Below, one piece after another: positions 16,443 through 25,076 of a stretch of DNA of 54,661 nucleotides. The position numbers and the translations under genes were made by a program. This DNA is from JAAEQG01 sp023133475. Lineage in GTDB: Bacteria > Planctomycetota > Phycisphaerae > UBA1845. Numbering within the stretch: position 1 is the stretch's first letter; each line of letters begins with the position of its first letter. The notes under the pieces were generated by a model that saw nothing but the letters and a program-made list of their open reading frames with translations, had not been told where the DNA came from and ran no database searches. The DNA is taken from contig DAOVLE010000002.1 in assembly GCA_030631415.1 (NCBI GenBank), forward strand, positions 1 to 54,661, in the 5' to 3' direction.

Positions 16443-17159
16443 TTGGACGAGACTACAATCACAACGTTGGCCGGCACGGCGGTTTTGCTCGGTTTCTTTC
16501 ACACGCTGTTTGGCCCGGATCACTATTTGCCGTTTGTGGCCATGTCGCGTATCGGCCGATGGTCGCTGCCGAAGACGGTGGTGATCACCCTGGTCTGCGG
16601 CGTGGGGCATGTGGGCAGTTCGGTGGTTTTGGGTTTGTTGGGGATCGCCCTGGGCACGGCGCTGATCCAACTGGAATGGTTCGAGGGTTTGCGTGGCAAC
16701 CTGGCGGGTTGGCTGCTGCTGGGCTTCGGGTTGGCGTATACTATCTGGGGTGTCCGCCGGGCGATCCGCAACCAACCGCACACCCATGCACACGTGCACG
16801 AGGGCGGTCTGGCACACACGCATCCCCACGGTCATGTCGCCGACCATGCCCACGTCCATACCGCCGAGGAGAAAGCGGCGTCGATGACCCCGTGGATTCT
16901 GTTCACCATTTTCGTCTTCGGGCCTTGTGAACCGCTGATCCCCCTGCTGATGTATCCGGCGGCGAAGCTGAGCCTGTGGGGTGTCGCTCTGGTGGCGCTG
17001 GTTTTTGCGGTCACCACACTCGCAACCATGACGACCATCGTGGTTGTGGTTTGCCTGGGGCTGACGAAAGCATCATTCGCACGTTTGGAGCGATACGGTC
17101 ACGTGGTTGCCGGCTTGGTGGTGACTGCCTGTGGCGCCGCCATCCAGTTGGGCTTGTGA
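16443..17159 (+). CDS. NiCoT/UreH-like membrane transporter (TauE/SafE or NicO type)
   Basis: The 238-residue protein has six or seven hydrophobic segments. HTLFGPDH near residue 21 recalls the HX4DH metal signature of nickel/cobalt permeases. A middle loop is very rich in His (about residues 113-140, HTHAHVHEGG and HTHPHGH), as in RcnA/NicO and UreH-type transporters that move Ni or Co. The second half repeats the fold with FGPCEPLIPLLMYPA. The substrate is probably a divalent metal. It starts with TTG at 16443, with GGGGG upstream. A P-family repeat follows 12 bases after the stop. Confidence 0.75.
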   Translation: MDETTITTLAGTAVLLGFFHTLFGPDHYLPFVAMSRIGRWSLPKTVVITLVCGVGHVGSSVVLGLLGIALGTALIQLEWFEGLRGNLAGWLLLGFGLAYTIWGVRRAIRNQPHTHAHVHEGGLAHTHPHGHVADHAHVHTAEEKAASMTPWILFTIFVFGPCEPLIPLLMYPAAKLSLWGVALVALVFAVTTLATMTTIVVVVCLGLTKASFARLERYGHVVAGLVVTACGAAIQLGL

Positions 17160-17170
17160 GCTTCAAGATT

Positions 17171-17192
17171 GGCTGGGTGGAACCCGCCCTAC
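17171..17192. repeat. P-family half palindrome
   Basis: GGGTGGAACCCGCCCTAC lies between two convergent stop codons, 12 bases after the transporter and 4 bases after the cheV stop. Confidence 0.75.
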
Positions 17193-17196
17193 TTCG

Positions 17197-18165
17197 CTAA
17201 CCCGCCACTACCATCAACTCCGCTTTGTCGGAGTGGTTGGGTGCGGATGAGGTGATCAGCAGCTTGTCCAGCAGGCCCACCAACTTGCCTATCTGCGGCT
17301 TGGTGATGGCGGCATCGGCGCCCACCACCTCACACTTCTTCAGATTCGTGTCGCTTACCAGCGAACTGAACACCACGACCGGCAACTCACGGAGTCGCGG
17401 GTGCTCCTTGATCCGTTTGCACAAGTGCAGCCCGTCCATCTGAGGCATCTCGATGTCGGTGACCACCAGCGAGAACGGATCGGTGTCTTCCGATGCCACT
17501 GAAGCCTCCAACGCCGACCAGGCTTCGCTCCCGTTCCCAAAGGCGACCACCTGTGTGTAGCCGGCCTGGATCAGATTGGACTTGATGACGCCGCAAATGG
17601 TGGGGGAGTCCTCAGCCAAAAGCACCCGCTGAGCACCTCGCTGGGCTGGGTCGGCACCGGCAAAACCGTCCACAGAGCGGAAGAGGTCCTGGTCCCCGCT
17701 GAGGTCAAACGCAATCTTCTCGAAGTCGATCATTAACGCCAGCCCCCCTTCAACCTCGCATACCGAGGTTATGGTGGCGTTGTCGTCACCGTGGGTCATG
17801 GGCATGGGCTTCACATTCCCCCAACTCATGCGGAAGATGCGATCCACATCATCCACCAGGAATCCCACCTGGCAATTGTTGAACTCCATGAGAATCACAT
17901 TGCGCTGGGCGGCGGTGGACGGGGCTTCGGGCTCAAAGTAGAGCTGCAGGTCCACCAGCGGAATGACCAAATTGCGAAGCTTGAAAACGCCGATCACCGC
18001 CGGGTGGGTCATCGGAACGTCCACCACCTTTACCTGCCCGATAACCTCACGCACTTTGGCAACGTTAACGCCATAGCGGGTCGGCCCACACGAAAATACC
18101 AGTATCTCCAGTTCGTTGGTGCCTGATTCCAGCAGGATTTCCTGCTTTTCGCCGGATTGATTCAC
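17197..18165 (-). CDS. cheV: Chemotaxis protein CheV (CheW-response regulator fusion)
   Basis: The 322-residue product starts with a CheW-like domain (about 14-160; FSCGPTRYGVNVAKVREVIG and VIPLVDLQLYF). A receiver domain follows (about 185-310) with LLAEDSPTICG and the phosphoacceptor D237 in LVVTDIEMPQMDG. CheV couples receptors to CheA and is tuned by phosphorylation. No other chemotaxis genes are nearby. Confidence 0.93.
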   Translation of the reverse strand: MNQSGEKQEILLESGTNELEILVFSCGPTRYGVNVAKVREVIGQVKVVDVPMTHPAVIGVFKLRNLVIPLVDLQLYFEPEAPSTAAQRNVILMEFNNCQVGFLVDDVDRIFRMSWGNVKPMPMTHGDDNATITSVCEVEGGLALMIDFEKIAFDLSGDQDLFRSVDGFAGADPAQRGAQRVLLAEDSPTICGVIKSNLIQAGYTQVVAFGNGSEAWSALEASVASEDTDPFSLVVTDIEMPQMDGLHLCKRIKEHPRLRELPVVVFSSLVSDTNLKKCEVVGADAAITKPQIGKLVGLLDKLLITSSAPNHSDKAELMVVAG

Positions 18166-18294
18166 ATGCTGTCTCCCATATCCGAACCACGTGCACCTCT
18201 CGCAGCCCTCCGTGAGGCTCTATCGACAGGAACACGCCCTGTTTTTAGAAGGGGCGTGAAAAGCTATCAGCTTTCAGCTTTCAGCAATCAGGAT

Positions 18295-18344
18295 GTAGGG
18301 CGGGTTTCACCCGCCTTTGTCGCTGGACAAAGGCGGGTTTTTTT
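18295..18344 (+). terminator. Rho-independent terminator built on a P-family repeat
   Basis: A perfect 12-base stem (CCCGCCTTTGTC at 18310-18321 with GACAAAGGCGGG at 18326-18337), a 4-base loop and seven T residues. A P repeat arm (TAGGGCGGGTTTCACCCG) leads into it. It points toward the cyclophilin gene 76 bases downstream, so that gene's promoter must lie after it, or the hairpin attenuates. Short GCTTTCAGC repeats precede it at 18262-18290. Confidence 0.7.
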
Positions 18345-18420
18345 GGAGAATACGGGGTCTGTGGAGTCCCGGAGTGGACGCGGAACGAAGGAAACCTGAT
18401 GCACCGCGGGGCAAAATGTC

Positions 18421-19455
18421 GTGAGTTCACGTAAGTTGGTTCTTTATGTCGTATTGCTTGGGGCGTCCCAACCCGTCGGGGCGGATGCCTTTGCTCAGGA
18501 TAAAATGCAGCTTAGGGCGATTGTCTCGACTACCGCCCGGCATGTTCCCGTGGGGCAGCCGATCTGGGTCGATTTCACGATTCAGAATCTTTCAGCCCAA
18601 ACTGTTTCACTCACCGTTCCGGGCACGCAGAGTCAGCGCACCACCGGGGCGATGGGGCTTCCCCTATCGCACGTTTTCAGCGGCAGAGCCTTTGCGGGGC
18701 TGACCATCGAAGGGCAGCGCGGGCAACGCTGGGATGTGGCGGTGGATTATCAGCCTCCCGGCACCACCGAACTCGTCGAAATCGCACCACACGGCAGTGT
18801 CGGCGTTTCCCTGAACGTCGCCAAGTATTATCCCGCCTTGCAGGCCACCGGGCGGTATCGAATGCACTGGGAGCCTTACGGGGGGAAGCTTTGCTCCAAC
18901 GAGATCGTAATTGAGGTGGCTCCGCGCAAGCAGGTGACCCTGCTGACCGACCAGGGCGAGATGACCATCAAGCTTTTCTACGACAAAGCACCAGGCCATG
19001 TGGAGAATTTTTTGGGGCTGGCATCGAGTGGGTTCTACGATAACCTGACCTTTCACAAGGTTTGGCCTGGGACGTTCATTCAGGGTGGTTGCTCGCTCGG
19101 CAACGGGACCGGGATTCGTAGCGACGGCAAGAAGCTGGTGGCAGAGTTTCACGACATGCCTCAGGATCGCGGGGCGGTGAACATGGCACGGCTGGAGAGC
19201 GACCCGGATTCCGCCAGTTGCCAGTTCTTCATCGTCAATACCCGCATTCCCGAATGGGACGGGCGGTACACAATGTTTGGCCACCTGATCGGCGACTCTT
19301 CCTATGAGACGCTGGACAAGTTGATGGCGGTTCCAGTGGACGATCAGGGCAGACCTCGCAAGCGTGTATACATCCGCGGACTGCGGATCGAAAACGCCCG
19401 CAGTGAGGAACCACCGCCCACCATGCTGCTGAACAGCACCGGTCCACAGCATTAG
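18421..19455 (+). CDS. Secreted cyclophilin-type peptidyl-prolyl isomerase
   Basis: The 344-residue product begins with a signal-peptide-like stretch (to about residue 26). An unknown beta-rich domain follows (about 30-170). The cyclophilin domain occupies about 175-335, with MTIKLFYDKAPGHVENFL, FHKVWPGTFIQGG, CQFFIVNT and FGHLIGD. Cyclophilins catalyse prolyl isomerisation during protein folding; this one should act outside the cytoplasm. GTG start at 18421. The N-terminal domain may be a substrate or wall-binding module; I do not recognise it. Confidence 0.88.
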   Translation: MSSRKLVLYVVLLGASQPVGADAFAQDKMQLRAIVSTTARHVPVGQPIWVDFTIQNLSAQTVSLTVPGTQSQRTTGAMGLPLSHVFSGRAFAGLTIEGQRGQRWDVAVDYQPPGTTELVEIAPHGSVGVSLNVAKYYPALQATGRYRMHWEPYGGKLCSNEIVIEVAPRKQVTLLTDQGEMTIKLFYDKAPGHVENFLGLASSGFYDNLTFHKVWPGTFIQGGCSLGNGTGIRSDGKKLVAEFHDMPQDRGAVNMARLESDPDSASCQFFIVNTRIPEWDGRYTMFGHLIGDSSYETLDKLMAVPVDDQGRPRKRVYIRGLRIENARSEEPPPTMLLNSTGPQH

Positions 19456-19505
19456 GAAATGGAAAATGGAAAATGGAAAATGTTGACTTGGCAACATTTT
19501 CAGTT

Positions 19506-19562
19506 GTAGGGCGGGTTCCACCCGCCTTTATCACATTGCGCGGCGGGTGAAACCCGCCCTAC
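19506..19562. repeat. P-family palindrome
   Basis: Two complementary arms (TAGGGCGGGTTCCACCCG and its inverse) around a short loop. A short GGAAAAT tandem precedes it at 19457-19480. Confidence 0.8.
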
Positions 19563-19698
19563 TTACTTGTTGCCTCGTTGCCTCATGCCTCATTCCCGCA
19601 CGTCCCATAAACGGGCTGGGTTTTCAAACGATTGGTGACTTTGGCGATGCTTGAATCCGATATAGCTAAAACGGTGAGACAGAAGTGGAGCGGCGCCG

Positions 19699-20988
19699 AT
19701 GCTGTACGTCCCGATAGATAAGATCAAGCCCGGAATGGTGGTGGCCAGACCGATCTGCCACTCGCGCAGCGGTGTGCACTATGTCCAAAAGGGGTACGAA
19801 CTCGACGCTCGAACGATCACTCGCTTGAAGGACCTGGGAGTCGTCAGCCTGTGGGCTGAGTGCGGCAATCTGCCCCAGGTGAACGAGAAGATCAACGAAA
19901 AAGTGCTGGACCAGAGGCGGGAACTGGACCAAACCCTCAACCATTCACTCGATCAGCTCCGCAACCGGACCGACGCGATCATCGACTGCTCGCATTTCGA
20001 GGAGAAGGTGGGGAGTTTGCTTAACGAAGTCCTGGAAGACCCCACGCATCAGCCCCTCCTGGTTGCCATGGGGGAAGATTGCCACAGTTTGGCCCGGCAT
20101 CTGACCAACTGTTGCTACTTGTGCCTGCTGCTGGGCACGCATCTGTCCGGATATGTTCGCCATCAACGTCGCAAGATGCCGCACTACATCGCCGAAGACA
20201 TCCGCCACCTGGGCATGGGGGCATTCATCCATGATCTGGGCAAAGCCCACCTCCTCGACGAAACCCAGAAGACGCACATCCTCAACGCCGACCCGGAAGA
20301 CAAAGCCTATCTTGCCCACACCAGGATCGGTTATGAACTGGTTCGCGGGCAGGTCTCATCGCTGGCGGCGTACATGGTGGTGCACCATCACCAGCGTTTC
20401 GACGGGAAGGGATTCCCCAAAGTTAAGGCACGTAACCCCAAAAGCCGGGCAGCGGGTGTGGCGGGGGAGAAGATTCATATCTTCGCCCGCATCCTGAGCA
20501 TCGCGGATGTGTTCGACCATTTGCTTGGCACCCCTGATGAGCCGATGCCGACCATTTACGCATTGCACGCATTGCAGCAGCCGCGCTTCAACGGGTGGTT
20601 CGACCCCATAGTGCTGGCGGCGTTGAACCGGTTGATGCCCCCATTCATGCTCGGATCGGTGGTGACGCTGACGGACGGCTCCAGTGCGGTGGTGGTCGAT
20701 AATCACTCCAGCGCCCCCTGCCATCCGATCGTTCGCATCATCACCGGCGAGCCCGGAACCCCCGGATCCACCGTCTCCGACAAGGACATCAACCTCCGAA
20801 CACATCCAAGCCTCGATGTGTGCCAGGTGGATGGCGTCGATGTTCAGCCGTATTTCTATGACCCGCCGGATATATCCGATGGTGTGATGGCCTATTGGGG
20901 GCTGCGCCGCAAGGCGGCCAAAGCGGTCACCGTGGACTCTTTCGCCATCGCGCCCGAAAGCGAACCGCTTACCCCAACACCTCCGTAA
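19699..20988 (+). CDS. HD-GYP-type phosphohydrolase domain protein
   Basis: The 429-residue protein has an N-terminal region with IDKIKPGMVVARPI, typical of the domain before HD-GYP units, then a coiled stretch. The HD domain carries H178-D179 in FIHDLGKAHLL and VVHHHQRFDGKGFP, the HHExxDGxGYP motif with GYP changed to GFP and Glu to Gln. Active HD-GYP proteins hydrolyse cyclic di-GMP; the altered motif leaves activity uncertain. The C-terminal 100 residues are unassigned. The gene's 3' end overlaps the convergent HAD gene by 20 bases. Confidence 0.85.
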   Translation: MLYVPIDKIKPGMVVARPICHSRSGVHYVQKGYELDARTITRLKDLGVVSLWAECGNLPQVNEKINEKVLDQRRELDQTLNHSLDQLRNRTDAIIDCSHFEEKVGSLLNEVLEDPTHQPLLVAMGEDCHSLARHLTNCCYLCLLLGTHLSGYVRHQRRKMPHYIAEDIRHLGMGAFIHDLGKAHLLDETQKTHILNADPEDKAYLAHTRIGYELVRGQVSSLAAYMVVHHHQRFDGKGFPKVKARNPKSRAAGVAGEKIHIFARILSIADVFDHLLGTPDEPMPTIYALHALQQPRFNGWFDPIVLAALNRLMPPFMLGSVVTLTDGSSAVVVDNHSSAPCHPIVRIITGEPGTPGSTVSDKDINLRTHPSLDVCQVDGVDVQPYFYDPPDISDGVMAYWGLRRKAAKAVTVDSFAIAPESEPLTPTPP

Positions 20989-21775
20989 CGAAACGGCGGA
21001 TCAGTTGTGCGGTGCCCGTCGGGCCTGGGTGGTCGGCGATCCAGCCGCCGGCACGCTCCACCACTGCCCGCACCTCGGCGTCGGCATCGGCGGGGCAGCC
21101 CACAAACCCCGCACAACGCCCATCGAGCATGTCGATGTCATTGTGCTGATCGCCGACCGTGAGAATCCGCTCGCGTGGGACCGCAAGCTCCAGGGTCGCA
21201 TCCGCCAGAACGCGACCTTTGCCGAACGCGGCGCAGGTCACGATCACCCACGCCCCGTTGCGCAACACCTGCATGCCGCTTTCCGATGCGATCAACCCCG
21301 CCACACGAGCCGCAAAAGCCACCGGGTCGGCGGACCGGCTCAAAAGCCACCCCACAAACTCCGAAGAGGGGAAGTACTCCGCCACGGCAAAGTCTGCCAC
21401 CAGCCGCTCCAAATGCGGGGCGAGCACCTCTTTTGCCCGGCGACTGAGTTTTTGTGCTTCCTGCTTGGCCTGGTTGTTATAGGGCTGACGGGGGCGCAAA
21501 GCCCCGTCGGCGGAATGCACGTCGTGGATGTAGCGCTCGCCGGACATGATCGCAAACGGCAGGGCTGTCAGGGTGCGGCAGGCCTGGATTATGCCCTGCT
21601 GATTGTGGGCACGCCGTCCGGAGTTGGTGCACCACATAGCCCCGAGAGCGGTGGCTGCGTTGATTTCCTGCGCCACCGCTTCGGAAAACCAAGCGTGAAT
21701 CGTGTCCGACTCGACGCTGGTTCCGTCCAGGTCCAGGCAGATGATTGCGGAAGGGGTGTGATTCTTCTGGCCCAT
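20969..21775 (-). CDS. HAD-superfamily hydrolase (Cof-type)
   Basis: The 268-residue product has motif I ICLDLDGTSVES, a Lys region (KAKRL-like AAFGKGRVLADATLEL) and motif IV TVGDQHNDIDMLD. This is the Cof subclass of phosphatases acting on sugar or nucleotide phosphates. The start at 21775 shares a base with the lipoprotein stop (TAATG), so the two are translated as a coupled pair. Substrate unknown. Confidence 0.88.
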   Translation of the reverse strand: MGQKNHTPSAIICLDLDGTSVESDTIHAWFSEAVAQEINAATALGAMWCTNSGRRAHNQQGIIQACRTLTALPFAIMSGERYIHDVHSADGALRPRQPYNNQAKQEAQKLSRRAKEVLAPHLERLVADFAVAEYFPSSEFVGWLLSRSADPVAFAARVAGLIASESGMQVLRNGAWVIVTCAAFGKGRVLADATLELAVPRERILTVGDQHNDIDMLDGRCAGFVGCPADADAEVRAVVERAGGWIADHPGPTGTAQLIRRFVTEVLG

Positions 21776-22155
21776 TACTTTTGTGGTGCCTCGGTCTGTT
21801 TGTCTTTTTGCTTTTCCAGGACGGCGGTAATAACGCCGTTGCCCGTCTCCAGCGTAAGGGCCAGCGTCCCGCCCAACCGTAGAGTCCCCGAGTAGGTTTG
21901 GGGCGGCTGGCCTTGCGGCTTGAGCCTCAGTTGTGAGCCGGCCCACTCATACGTTCCCGAACTCGTGTCGGCTCGAACCCCCTCGCCGTGGGTGACACAA
22001 TAGGTTCCCTCATCGGTGAAGGTCACCGAGGCGATGGGAAAGCGAGCATATTCGGGCTTGACTTCGATGGTGGACCACGACCCGGTCAGGCTGCATCCGC
22101 TGAGCAGAACGAGACCGCCCAGCGTGATTATCGAAAGGGGGCGAATTGATGGCAT
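21775..22155 (-). CDS. Small lipoprotein, unknown function
   Basis: The 126-residue product has a signal peptide with lipobox LLSGC (about residues 18-22). A beta-strand-rich domain follows (GSWSTIEVKPEYARFPIASV, and GTYEWAGSQLRLKP), plausibly a lipocalin-like or META-like barrel. The last 20 residues are charged. It is probably attached to the outer membrane. It overlaps the HAD gene by one base. Confidence 0.8.
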   Translation of the reverse strand: MPSIRPLSIITLGGLVLLSGCSLTGSWSTIEVKPEYARFPIASVTFTDEGTYCVTHGEGVRADTSSGTYEWAGSQLRLKPQGQPPQTYSGTLRLGGTLALTLETGNGVITAVLEKQKDKQTEAPQK

Positions 22156-22225
22156 GTTCAAGCCTCTCTGCACTCCAAGGGCATTACGTTTCAAACTGCC
22201 GTTGCGATTCACCATCCGACCAGTG

Positions 22226-22530
22226 CCGCCCCCTTACAGTCGCGGCACTGATTGGTGGGTGGCCCATCGCTTTAGCGGTGGGGGACACGAATGATTCACC
22301 CGAGTGCGTCAGCCCCCGTAGCAACATGGGCGCTTGGATTCGCGTCCCCCACGGCTAAAGCCATGGGCCACCCAAACCACGTCTGGAGAGTATCGTTGGC
22401 GGAGGATGGCTGTCAACGTTACCATGCCGGCAAGATTGTGGTGAGTGAACGTCACGGAGGGGTGGCCCATCGCTTTAGCGGTGGGCCACCCAGGCCACGT
22501 CTGGAGAGTCTTCTGGGCTTGACAATCTCC
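22226..22530. repeat. Cluster of R- and Q-family repeats
   Basis: One R copy (22226-22255) is followed directly by a Q palindrome (to 22292). An inverted Q unit lies at 22338-22374 and another Q at 22460-22493. CCACGTCTGGAGAGT recurs after the second and third Q units (22376 and 22495). No gene is seen in this 440-base gap. Confidence 0.75.
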
Positions 22531-22594
22531 CGGTGAGCGATCATATTTAATTTCGGTTGACTCTTGCGAAGATTATCATGTGGAGGGTTGCGCC

Positions 22595-23014
22595 ATGGCA
22601 AACTGCCCGGGGAGTTCGTATCCCAAGCATCGAGACCAGCTTTGGCGTCTTGTTCAGCAGCATCTTGAACTGCGTGACGAACCCTTGCTTCTCGCGGTCT
22701 ATTATGCTCCAGAGCGAGACCTGAATGACGTTTTTCTGTTTGAAGTAATTGAAAACTTTGGCGGAAATGGCACTGACGTAAAGCACGATTTGTTCGAGGT
22801 CACTTATGGTTCGGTAAGCGCATTCACTCTTGAACACGACCAGCGCCTCCATCTTGTGTTGACCAATCTGCTGGAATTCCGGGTTGCGGTCCAAGAGGGC
22901 TGGGCTCATATTGGCGAGCTTCAAAAGGCTTTTCACGGGAATCAGGCGGACATCCTTCATCAACAAGCCGACAATGATTTGCTTGACGAGCTTCTGGAGA
23001 AAATCCGTGAGTGA
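22595..23014 (+). CDS. Unknown protein paired with a HEPN gene
   Basis: The 139-residue product is not recognised. GGAGGG lies eight bases upstream of the ATG. It contains DVFLFEVIENFGGN and a helical C-terminus, with a repeated EF/LF pattern. It lacks the GSX10DXD motif of a true MNT antitoxin. Its stop overlaps the downstream HEPN gene by eight bases, so the two are co-translated. It is probably the partner of the HEPN protein; the role is inferred from the neighbour. Confidence 0.7.
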   Translation: MANCPGSSYPKHRDQLWRLVQQHLELRDEPLLLAVYYAPERDLNDVFLFEVIENFGGNGTDVKHDLFEVTYGSVSAFTLEHDQRLHLVLTNLLEFRVAVQEGWAHIGELQKAFHGNQADILHQQADNDLLDELLEKIRE

Positions 23015-23540
23015 GCCGGGAGCCGATCTCTGGATGCGACAGGCTTGGTCGGATTTTCAAGCTGCTAAACGCGTACTCGATCGTAATGATCAGTCCACGT
23101 TCTGCCATCAGATTTCCAAGTGCCAGCAAACCGTTGAAAAGGCAATCAAAGCCATGGTTGCGGCACTTCGTCTCTCTGGAATTATCGAGACGTCACCTGG
23201 GTATCGACACCCCGTTGAGAATCTGGTATCCGTGCTTACCCATTTGCCCCATCAGCAGGAAAATCGAGAAATCCAGAACGAAATCTTCGGTTTGCTGCAT
23301 GAGCATCATCGGGGGGAAATCCGTGCAATATGTGCCCTTGCTCCGCGACGACCGGCACCAGGGCAACTGGCGCCCAAAAATACAGAATACCCTTTTCAGC
23401 GGAGCACCGACGAGTGGGTGGCGCCAACTGATCAAGGTGTCTTCCAAGACAAAGACACCTCGCGCTTTCGGAAAATTGCGACGAGCATTTGCGAAGGTGC
23501 TGCAAGAATCGTCTCGGCACAACGCCGAGTGAATCCCTAA
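23007..23540 (+). CDS. HEPN domain protein
   Basis: The 177-residue product matches the HEPN family: MRQAWSDFQAAKRVLD, then CHQISKCQQTVEKAIKAMV in the first helices, and a C-terminus with PKNTEYPFQRSTDEWVAP. HEPN proteins are often RNases or helical partners in toxin-antitoxin and defence modules. GTG start at 23007 overlaps the previous gene. The catalytic RX4-6H was not clearly placed, so activity is open. Confidence 0.8.
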   Translation: MSEPGADLWMRQAWSDFQAAKRVLDRNDQSTFCHQISKCQQTVEKAIKAMVAALRLSGIIETSPGYRHPVENLVSVLTHLPHQQENREIQNEIFGLLHEHHRGEIRAICALAPRRPAPGQLAPKNTEYPFQRSTDEWVAPTDQGVFQDKDTSRFRKIATSICEGAARIVSAQRRVNP

Positions 23541-23598
23541 CCCAATTCTCAGAGGGCATATAAAAAGGTTGGAGAACCGGGGCAAGAGGCGATCAGAT

Positions 23599-23643
23599 GT
23601 AGGGTGGGTTCCACCTCGCTCCGCGAGGTTCCACCCACCCTAC
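23599..23643. repeat. P-family palindrome (GTGGG variant)
   Basis: Two inverted arms (TAGGGTGGGTTCCACC) around CTCGCTCCGCGAG, itself a palindrome. Lies just upstream of the GTPase gene. Confidence 0.8.
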
Positions 23644-23667
23644 GCCCGATCCTGTTTGGAGGCAAAC

Positions 23668-24855
23668 ATGACCACACAAACGCAGAGCATCGCACCTGCA
23701 ACGGTGTCGCTGCTTACGCCGTCGGGTGTGGGGGCTATCGCGGTGATTCGTGTTGAGGGCACAGGTGCCGAGCATCTGCTTCGTCGATTATTTCGCCCAC
23801 GCGGTGGTCTTTGTGAGGCATTTGAGCCGAGCTGTATCCACTACGGCGAACTTCGCGATGGTGAGGAGTTGATCGACGAGGTGTTGGTGGTGCCTGCGGT
23901 GTCTACCCTTTGCCCCGGGGAGGCAGGGTTTGATATTTGTGCTCACGGCGGCATCCGCGTGGTGGAGCGGATTGTGATGGCCTTTGCGCGATCCGGGGCA
24001 AGGTTTGTGCCGCGAGAGGACAGTAGCGGTTGGGCGGCAGATAGCATTATCGAGGCGGAAGTATTGGAGGGCCTGGCACAGGCTCGCACCCGCCGGGCAG
24101 TGCGGTTTCTGCTTCGCCAACGTGCCGCCCTGGCGGCTGAGCTCCGCCGCATCGCCGAGATGGCTGGGCAGAACGCCCAGACCGCCATGGCAGCACTGGA
24201 AAGCCTGCTGAACGTTTCACGGGGCGGTCGCTTTCTGGTCGAGGGTGCCACTGTGGCGATTTCAGGGCCATCGAACGTGGGCAAGTCCACGCTGGCCAAC
24301 CGTCTGGCGGGTGCGGATCGCTCGCTGGTTTCGCCCATACCGGGCACAACGCTGGATTGGGTGGCACATGAGACCGCCCTGGCGGGCATTCCCGTGACGC
24401 TGGTTGACACCCCAGGGTACGGGCACTCGGGCGGGGCCTTGGATGACCTCGCCTCGGAGCGGGCACGCCAACGGGCAGCCAGTGCAGACCTGCACCTGCG
24501 GGTGTTCGACGGCTCTCAGCCGCCGCCGACAACCGATACAGAATACACCGCCGGCGGCGTAGCAGCCCTGTTAGTGCTGAACAAGAGCGATTTGAGATGC
24601 GTATGGCCTGACTCGTTTACGCCCGATTCGCTGCATTGCCGAGGCATGGTCAGGGTTTCGGCAACTCGGGGGACCAACGTGGACGCCCTGGTTCTGGAAA
24701 TCGGACGCACGCTGGGGGTGGATTGGGCCGATGAATCAATTACCGGCTTCTTCACCCACAGGCAAATCAACCTGGCAAAGAAGCTGATTCACCTGTGGAG
24801 AACGTCAGCTTTGGCGGAGGATGTTATGGTGGAATTATTCGGTGAAAAGAGGTGA
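23668..24855 (+). CDS. MnmE-like GTPase, divergent
   Basis: The 395-residue protein follows the MnmE plan: an N-terminal folate-like domain (VSLLTPSGVGAIAVIRVEG), a helical region, and a G domain with G1 GPSNVGKST, G2-region PGTTLDW, G3 DTPG, G4 NKSD and VSATRG. True MnmE ends in a C-terminal Cys motif (CxGK) used in tRNA wobble uridine modification. This one ends FGEKR without it and is shorter than the usual 450 residues. It may be a specialised paralogue. GGAGG lies upstream of the ATG; the in-frame extension to 23569 reads through the repeat and is not used. Confidence 0.8.
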   Translation: MTTQTQSIAPATVSLLTPSGVGAIAVIRVEGTGAEHLLRRLFRPRGGLCEAFEPSCIHYGELRDGEELIDEVLVVPAVSTLCPGEAGFDICAHGGIRVVERIVMAFARSGARFVPREDSSGWAADSIIEAEVLEGLAQARTRRAVRFLLRQRAALAAELRRIAEMAGQNAQTAMAALESLLNVSRGGRFLVEGATVAISGPSNVGKSTLANRLAGADRSLVSPIPGTTLDWVAHETALAGIPVTLVDTPGYGHSGGALDDLASERARQRAASADLHLRVFDGSQPPPTTDTEYTAGGVAALLVLNKSDLRCVWPDSFTPDSLHCRGMVRVSATRGTNVDALVLEIGRTLGVDWADESITGFFTHRQINLAKKLIHLWRTSALAEDVMVELFGEKR

Positions 24856-25076
24856 GAAAACCGCCGGGCAGAGGGCTATAATTGTCTGGTTTTACAGCAC
24901 GGGGTGAGACTTTGGGGGTGGGGGGCGGTTTGGGGCGACTGATCGGCTCAACTACCTGCTCTCCAAAGGTTGATAGACGGGGTAAGGCAACGTAGATTGT
25001 TGTACGCGGTCATGTAGAATGGTCGGATCATCACCGGTTCGCCATTGCAGAGTTTAGTTTTGTCGGTAGGAAACGA

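Noticed and set aside
22547..22966. Minus-strand frame opposite the HEPN partner
   Set aside because: The plus-strand frame has a good ribosome binding site and couples to the HEPN gene.
23011..23532. Second frame over the HEPN gene
   Set aside because: HEPN motifs are in the other frame; this one shows no protein pattern.
24877..24882. TATAAT as a kinase promoter
   Set aside because: No -35 element at a proper distance; kept out as unsupported.
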